The notes beneath the pieces were generated by a model. That model worked only from the letters and a program-made list of their open reading frames with translations. It ran no database searches and had not been told where the DNA came from. From the NCBI GenBank assembly GCA_910588565.1, contig CAJUPF010000004.1, positions 11,995 to 75,994 of the forward strand: a stretch of 64,000 bases of DNA, written 5' to 3'. Source of the stretch: an uncultured Lachnospiraceae bacterium. GTDB taxonomy: Bacteria; Bacillota; Clostridia; Lachnospirales; Lachnospiraceae. Below, piece by piece: positions 59,553 to 64,000 of this stretch. Position 1 is the first letter of the stretch, and every line of letters begins with the position of its first letter. The translations under genes and the position numbers were made by a program.

Positions 59553-59897
59553 TGCGGAACCGAATTGATTCCATTGAAACTTGTTGATTGGGGTGATGAG
59601 TTAATACCTTTATTTACATTAGCTATTCGTGTAGAAACAGATACTGCAATACGGATCGACAGGTTAAAACGAAGAGAACGGGAGTATTTTGGAAATAGGA
59701 TTGATCTGGGAGGAGATATGTACGAAAACCACCAAATATTTATGGATTGGGCAGCTTCTTATGATAGTGGTGGTTTGGATATGAGAAGCAAGTCAAAACA
59801 CGATGAATGGCAAAAGCTATTGCAGTGTCATCAAATTTTATTGGACGGAAGTTTACCTGTGGAGAAGAACTTTGAAATTGTACTGCAGAATCTATAA
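59553..59897 (+). pseudogene. C-terminal remnant of an AAA/P-loop kinase-like protein
   Basis: An open frame following an in-frame TAG at 59550. The peptide contains LAIRVETDTAIRIDRLKRRE, RIDLGGDMYENHQIFMDWAASYD and HDEWQKLLQCHQILLDG, a pattern typical of the back half of small AAA-family nucleotide kinases. The front half with the P-loop is absent, and no start codon or ribosome binding site is present. I read it as a truncated gene. Confidence 0.5.
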
Positions 59898-60003
59898 ATT
59901 TCTATTTATCAGTAAGCTGCAGAGAACGTAAAATTGCAATTTATAGAGGGTTGTACAATTATTGAGTTTTTAAGAAAAGACTAAATATACTGAGGAGGTA
60001 CTT

Positions 60004-60516
60004 ATGATTTTAAACACAGAACGATTATATTTGCGGGAAATGAAACAATCTGATTTTAATTCTCTATGTAAGATTTTAAAAGATGAAGAAACAATGTATG
60101 CTTATGAAGGTGCATTTGATGATACAGAAGCGCAGGAGTGGCTTGACAGACAGATTTCCCGTTATCATACCTATGGTTTTGGTTTGTGGGCAGTAATTTT
60201 AAAAGAAAGTGAAGAAATGATAGGACAATGCGGATTATCCATGCAGCCATGGAAAGAGGAGGAGCTGCTTGAAGTTGGATATCTGTTTCAACGAGCCTAT
60301 TGGCATAATGGTTATGCTACGGAAGCTGCCAGGGCATGTAAGCAATATGCTTTTGACATTCTGAAAGCAGATCAAGTTTGCTCTATTATCAGAGATACAA
60401 ATCTGGCATCACAACAAGTAGCTATTAGAAATGGAATGGTTCAGACAGATTCATGGACGAAACATTATCGTGGGATTGATATGCCACATTATCTTTTTGT
60501 CGTTTATAAAAAATAA
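60004..60516 (+). CDS. GNAT family N-acetyltransferase, RimJ/RimL-like
   Basis: A 170-residue acetyltransferase. It starts ILNTERLYLREMKQSDF, has the substrate-lining GFGLWAVILKESEEMIGQCGL and the acetyl-CoA site YLFQRAYWHNGYATEAARACKQYAFD, with SIIRDTNLASQQVAIRNGM near the end. This is the RimJ/RimL type that often acts on protein N-termini or small molecules. The start 60004 follows GAGGAGG. It borders parS site 2. Confidence 0.87.
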   Translation: MILNTERLYLREMKQSDFNSLCKILKDEETMYAYEGAFDDTEAQEWLDRQISRYHTYGFGLWAVILKESEEMIGQCGLSMQPWKEEELLEVGYLFQRAYWHNGYATEAARACKQYAFDILKADQVCSIIRDTNLASQQVAIRNGMVQTDSWTKHYRGIDMPHYLFVVYKK

Positions 60517-60540
60517 GCATATGAATGCGTCTTAAAAAAA

Positions 60541-60556
60541 TGTTTCACGTGAAACA
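60541..60556. other. parS: parS site 2, upstream of parA
   Basis: A second exact TGTTTCACGTGAAACA, 97 bases before the parA stop-free frame begins at 60654. ParB bound here would be next to its own operon promoter, for which TATAAT is visible at 60603-60608 with only a weak -35. Confidence 0.93.
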
Positions 60557-60653
60557 TTTATAAAAAGTTTTCCTCCCTATAGCAATCCCCACAAATAAAT
60601 GGTATAATAAGTCACAGTTTCAAAAAACAAGCAAATTTTAGAAAGGAAACAGA

Positions 60654-61421
60654 ATGGGAAGAATAATAGCAATAGCTAACCAGAAAGGCGGCGTCGGAAA
60701 AACCACAACAGCGATTAATCTGTCATCCTGTTTAGCTGAAAGTGGAAAAAAAGTATTAACAATTGATACTGACCCGCAGGGCAATACTACCAGTGGCTTA
60801 GGCCTAGAAAAAGATGAACTGGAAAATACCATTTATGAGCTAATGCTGGACGAATGTACAATCAAAGAATGTATTGAACAAACAGAATTTGAAAATCTTG
60901 ATATCATTCCCTCTAATGTAAATCTTGCCGGAGCAGAAATCGAATTACTTGGAATCAATGACAAAGAATATATTTTAAGAAACGCAGTTGACTATATCAA
61001 AGAAGATTATGACTTTATTGTGATTGACTGTCCTCCTTCATTAAATATGCTGACTGTAAATGCAATGACGACAGCAAATACAGTACTGGTTCCGATTCAA
61101 TGTGAGTATTACGCGTTGGAAGGACTCAGTCAGTTAATACATACGATCAATCTTGTAAAAGAAAGATTAAATTCTAAGCTTGTGATGGAAGGCATTGTAT
61201 TTACAATGTATGATGCCAGGACAAATCTTTCTTTACAGGTTGTGGAAAATGTAAAAAATAACTTAAATACAACCATATATAAAACGATTATTCCAAGGAG
61301 CGTAAGGCTGGCTGAGGCGCCCAGTCATGGACTGCCGATTAATAAGTACGATTCCAGATCTACCGGAGCAGAAAGTTATCGCTTGCTGGCAAAAGAAGTA
61401 ATGAACAGAAAGGATATATAA
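60654..61421 (+). CDS. parA: Chromosome partitioning ATPase ParA (Soj)
   Basis: A deviant Walker-A ATPase that moves ParB-parS complexes and, as Soj, also regulates DnaA in Bacillus. The 255-residue protein has KGGVGKTTTAINL at residues 11-23, DTDPQGNTTSGL, VIDCPPSLNMLTVNA and the typical C-terminal SHGLPINKYDSRSTGAESY. The start follows GAAAGGAAACAG. It forms an operon with parB, which starts two bases after its stop. Confidence 0.97.
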   Translation: MGRIIAIANQKGGVGKTTTAINLSSCLAESGKKVLTIDTDPQGNTTSGLGLEKDELENTIYELMLDECTIKECIEQTEFENLDIIPSNVNLAGAEIELLGINDKEYILRNAVDYIKEDYDFIVIDCPPSLNMLTVNAMTTANTVLVPIQCEYYALEGLSQLIHTINLVKERLNSKLVMEGIVFTMYDARTNLSLQVVENVKNNLNTTIYKTIIPRSVRLAEAPSHGLPINKYDSRSTGAESYRLLAKEVMNRKDI

Positions 61422-61422
61422 T

Positions 61423-62310
61423 ATGGCAGCGGGAAAGAAAAGCGGATTAGGAAAAGGCCTTGATTCTCTGATTCCTGAGAAGGCAAAAATAAATGGAACT
61501 GATGACCAGAAAGATGCTGTTATGGTAGAAATTCACAGGATAGAACCAAACCGGGAACAGCCCAGAAAGAATTTTGATGAGGATTCCCTGTTAGAACTGG
61601 CAGATTCTATTAAGCAGTTTGGAATCCTGCAGCCATTGATTGTACAGAATCGGAATGATTACTATGAAATCATAGCAGGAGAGCGCCGCTGGCGCGCAGC
61701 GAAACTGGCAAAGCTCAAGGAAGTACCTGTTATTATCAAGCACTTCACCGATCAGGAAATTGTGGAAATTTCACTGATTGAAAATATTCAGAGAGAAGAT
61801 TTAAATCCAATTGAAGAAGCGATTGCTTTTAAACGCCTTATGAATGAATTTCATTTAAAACAGGATGAAATTGCAGAACGGGTATCGAAAAGCAGAACAG
61901 CAGTAACCAATTCTATGCGTTTGTTAAAATTAACAGATAACGTACAGCAGATGGTCATTGATGATATGCTTTCTCCCGGACATGCCAGGGCATTGCTTGC
62001 TATTGAAGAGCCGGACAAGCAGTATGCAGCGGCTCAGAAAATTTTTGACGAAAAATTAAGCGTAAGAGAAACAGAAAAGCTTGTCAGAAAACTGCAGAAA
62101 GAAGAAGATTCTCCTGCAGAAAAAGATATGTCGGTTGACTCCAGAATGGATATTATATATCATGATTTGGAAGAAAGCATGAAACGTATTCTTGGAACGA
62201 AAGTATCTATACATAAGAAAGACGCTAAGAAGGGAAAAATTGAAATAGAATATTATTCACCGGAAGAATTAGACCGTATTATAGGGCTTTTCAGAACAAT
62301 TACAAATTAA
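61423..62310 (+). CDS. parB: Chromosome partitioning protein ParB (Spo0J)
   Basis: A CTP-dependent DNA clamp that loads at parS and spreads. The 295-residue protein has the N-terminal KKSGLGKGLDSLIPE, the CTP-binding box GERRWRAAK near residues 86-94, the parS-binding helix-turn-helix (FHLKQDEIAERVSKSRTAVTNSMRLLKL) and a C-terminal dimerisation domain. Two perfect parS targets lie in the window at 56391 and 60541. Confidence 0.97.
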   Translation: MAAGKKSGLGKGLDSLIPEKAKINGTDDQKDAVMVEIHRIEPNREQPRKNFDEDSLLELADSIKQFGILQPLIVQNRNDYYEIIAGERRWRAAKLAKLKEVPVIIKHFTDQEIVEISLIENIQREDLNPIEEAIAFKRLMNEFHLKQDEIAERVSKSRTAVTNSMRLLKLTDNVQQMVIDDMLSPGHARALLAIEEPDKQYAAAQKIFDEKLSVRETEKLVRKLQKEEDSPAEKDMSVDSRMDIIYHDLEESMKRILGTKVSIHKKDAKKGKIEIEYYSPEELDRIIGLFRTITN

Positions 62311-62334
62311 TCAGGAAAGAAAAGGAAAGATAAA

Positions 62335-62847
62335 ATGATAGAGTATTATTTAGGAATTGATTCAGAATATATATTAATAGGAGTTGCCGGACTTTCAATC
62401 TTATTACTCCTTATCTTATTGATAAACAGCATACAGATGCATAAATTAAAAAGGAAATATAAAATGTTTATGGATGGCAAAAATGCCAAAGCATTAGAAG
62501 AAGTGATTGTAAGCCGTATGAATCAGATTGAATCATTGATTTCTGCCAATGAGAAAAATGAGAAAGCCATTCATCTGCTCAATAAGAACATGCAGACCAC
62601 ATTTCAGCGGGTAGGTCTGGTAAAATATGACGCATTTCAGGAAATGGGTGGAAAACTCAGTTTTTCTCTTGCATTGCTGAACAAGACAAACGATGGATTT
62701 ATTATCAATGCAATGCACAGCCGGGAAGGCTGCTATACTTATATTAAAGAAATTATTGACGGAAATTCAGTGATAGCTTTATCAGAAGAAGAACAGGAAG
62801 CTTTAGATATGGCAATGAATGTCAAACAGAAAGAAAGTAGTAAATAA
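62335..62847 (+). CDS. DUF4446 family membrane-anchored protein
   Basis: A 170-residue protein with one N-terminal membrane segment (about residues 14-32), a Lys-rich region, a helical stretch (LISANEKNEKAIHLLNKNMQTTFQRVGLVKYDAFQEMGGKLSFSLALL read in pieces) and the conserved GCYTYIKEIIDGNS. This is the DUF4446 family, found next to parB in many Clostridia; function is unknown. It lies 24 bases after parB and is probably in the same operon. Confidence 0.85.
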   Translation: MIEYYLGIDSEYILIGVAGLSILLLLILLINSIQMHKLKRKYKMFMDGKNAKALEEVIVSRMNQIESLISANEKNEKAIHLLNKNMQTTFQRVGLVKYDAFQEMGGKLSFSLALLNKTNDGFIINAMHSREGCYTYIKEIIDGNSVIALSEEEQEALDMAMNVKQKESSK

Positions 62848-62934
62848 ACAGCACAATATTCCGGTGCATTCTGAAAAGCGTTTACAGTATATAATATTTT
62901 GAACATATGTTTTTTATAAACAGAAAGGAAGAGA

Positions 62935-63807
62935 ATGCATAGTTATTTAAAAGCGATTGGATTTGAACAAATGAGCCATGCAAAGCTGATGGAAATTTTG
63001 AATCAGGTAGTGGATCAGCCAAATTATATGAATATTGCGAAAGATTCCCAAGGCGACGAATTTGTAGAATTTTCCAAAGATTTTGGAAAGTCTGTGGGGA
63101 TCACTGTCTGCGGCAGTTATATGGAAGATGGATCATTTGAGATGGAATATTATTTTCCGTATTTCATAGGAACAGGTGTTACGAGTAAAGAGCATATTGA
63201 AATTGAGAAGCATTCTGACAAAGAATCCTATGCTGCTGTATGTGATGATATTAAATTGGGCGTGACACTGATCTTCTTTTTGCAGAATGTAGCAGAATAT
63301 TTAAAACAAAAATCTGCCTGGAAAAAAAATGTTGTGCCCAAAATGTCTGCTACTCTTGCCGGACTCTCATTAGATGGCAAAATTTTACTTCCGATTAATA
63401 AAAGCGAGGTTCAGATACAAAAAAAAGAACAGATGACCCGTACCCGGAATCAGATGATTGCAGCAGCAAGAGAAGGGGACGAAGATGCAATTGAGAGTCT
63501 GACGTTGGAAGATATGGATATGTATTCTATGCTGTCGAAGAGAATTGTCAAGGAAGATATACTGAGTATTGTTGATTCTTATTTTATGCCATATGGAGTG
63601 GAAAGCGATCAGTATTCCATATTGGGAGAAATTTTAAATATAGAATATATTGAAAATACATTTACTGGAACAAGAGTGTGCGTTATGACATTGGATACCA
63701 ATGATTTGATTTACGATGTTTGTATCAATGAAGAAAATTTATTAGGAGAACCCATGGTTGGCAGAAGATTTAAAGGAAATATCTGGCTGCAGGGTATGGT
63801 AAAGTGA
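62935..63807 (+). CDS. DUF3881 family protein
   Basis: A 290-residue acidic protein, starting MHSYLKAIGFEQMSHAKLMEIL and containing YYFPYFIGTGV, DIKLGVTLIFFLQN and LAGLSLDGKILLPI. It matches the DUF3881 family of Lachnospiraceae, without a known role. ATG 62935 follows AGAAAGGAAGAGA. A weak TATAAT-type promoter may precede it in the 87-base spacer. Confidence 0.85.
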   Translation: MHSYLKAIGFEQMSHAKLMEILNQVVDQPNYMNIAKDSQGDEFVEFSKDFGKSVGITVCGSYMEDGSFEMEYYFPYFIGTGVTSKEHIEIEKHSDKESYAAVCDDIKLGVTLIFFLQNVAEYLKQKSAWKKNVVPKMSATLAGLSLDGKILLPINKSEVQIQKKEQMTRTRNQMIAAAREGDEDAIESLTLEDMDMYSMLSKRIVKEDILSIVDSYFMPYGVESDQYSILGEILNIEYIENTFTGTRVCVMTLDTNDLIYDVCINEENLLGEPMVGRRFKGNIWLQGMVK

Positions 63808-63821
63808 ATGAAATTTTTATG

Positions 63822-63850
63822 TTGATTTTTTGCGTGGATAATGTTAGAAT
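63822..63850 (+). promoter_or_regulatory. Sigma-A promoter upstream of the tRNA gene
   Basis: TTGATT (63822-63827), 17 bases, TAGAAT (63845-63850). The tRNA gene begins about 107 bases downstream. Confidence 0.55.
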
Positions 63851-63956
63851 AACATAGGTTGTTCCCATAGTTGTGTGGATACAACAGAATTCCTGAGAAA
63901 TCTCCTTAGTAAAGTAAATAGAGATAACAGGAAAACTAAATATACATTTTGTAACT

Positions 63957-64000
63957 GTCGCTATAGCTCAGCTGGATAGAGCGACCGCCTCCTAAGCGGT
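63957..64000 (+). tRNA. tRNA-Arg (CCT anticodon), 3' end outside window
   Basis: The first 44 bases of a tRNA: acceptor arm GTCGCTA, D arm GCTC-AGCTGGATA-GAGC, and anticodon arm ACCGC-CTCCTAA-GCGGT. The anticodon at positions 34-36 is CCT, which reads AGG (Arg). The T arm and the 3' acceptor strand lie beyond the window. Confidence 0.93.

Overview
The window carries the chromosome replication origin of a low-to-moderate GC, endospore-forming Firmicute, most likely a Lachnospiraceae-type clostridium. The evidence is the gene order dnaA-dnaN-S4-recF-gyrB-gyrA on one side of the origin and rpmH-rnpA-yidD-yidC-jag-mnmE-mnmG-rsmG...parA-parB on the other. Sporulation genes (SipL-like, SpoIID, SpoIIQ-like), DUF3881, DUF4446 and DUF4474 proteins and anaerobic metabolism (class III ribonucleotide reductase, class I fumarase) point the same way. 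No rRNA, CRISPR array, prophage or intact insertion sequence was seen.

Layout. 1-9.9 kb: murF (5' end outside the window), an acyltransferase, a PrcB-like lipoprotein, veg, sipL, a secreted NlpC/P60 hydrolase, methionine aminopeptidase, apt and a purine permease. 10-20 kb: DUF4474 protein, metallophosphoesterase, CotF/ferritin-like protein, recQ, trkH/trkA, and a radical-SAM plus partner DNA-metabolism cassette. 20-28 kb: rsmA, spoIID, spoIIQ-like, GIY-YIG, a DEAD-box helicase, a polysaccharide deacetylase, and an ECF sigma/anti-sigma pair. 28-38 kb, minus strand: MerR regulator, gdpP-rplI-dnaB, nrdD, a membrane protein, fumarase subunits, a CmpB-type membrane protein. 38-46.5 kb, minus strand: gyrA, gyrB, recF, S4 protein, dnaN, dnaA. 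46.55-47.1 kb: oriC with a DnaA-box cluster. 47.1-54 kb, plus strand: the rpmH to rsmG block. 54-60.5 kb: an AT-rich accessory segment between rsmG and parA holding a degenerate hydrolase, a kinase-less DegS-like protein with a DegU-like regulator, acetyltransferases and decayed genes. 60.5-64 kb: parS, parA, parB, DUF4446, DUF3881 and the start of a tRNA-Arg gene.

Genes diverge from oriC on both sides near the origin, as expected for co-orientation with replication. Cell-wall synthesis, remodelling and sporulation genes are scattered through the left half. The gdpP-rplI-dnaB and rnpA-yidD-yidC-jag-mnmE-mnmG-rsmG sets are conserved growth-linked groups.

The observations most worth following are: (i) a dispersed intergenic element with paired-stem covariation at three loci, one of them in the dnaA leader; (ii) a long hairpin element placed directly at the -10 box of the veg promoter; (iii) a radical-SAM DNA-metabolism cassette whose promoter is flanked by two near-LexA sites; (iv) a DegS-type sensor that has lost its phospho-acceptor His and its ATPase domain, coupled to a DegU-type regulator; (v) the spoIID start codon buried in a terminator-like hairpin; and (vi) a 6.5-kb accessory island splitting the rsmG-parA neighbourhood. 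Start codons were moved from the longest possible reading frame wherever a ribosome binding site favoured an internal start. Family assignments are by eye, without database searches.
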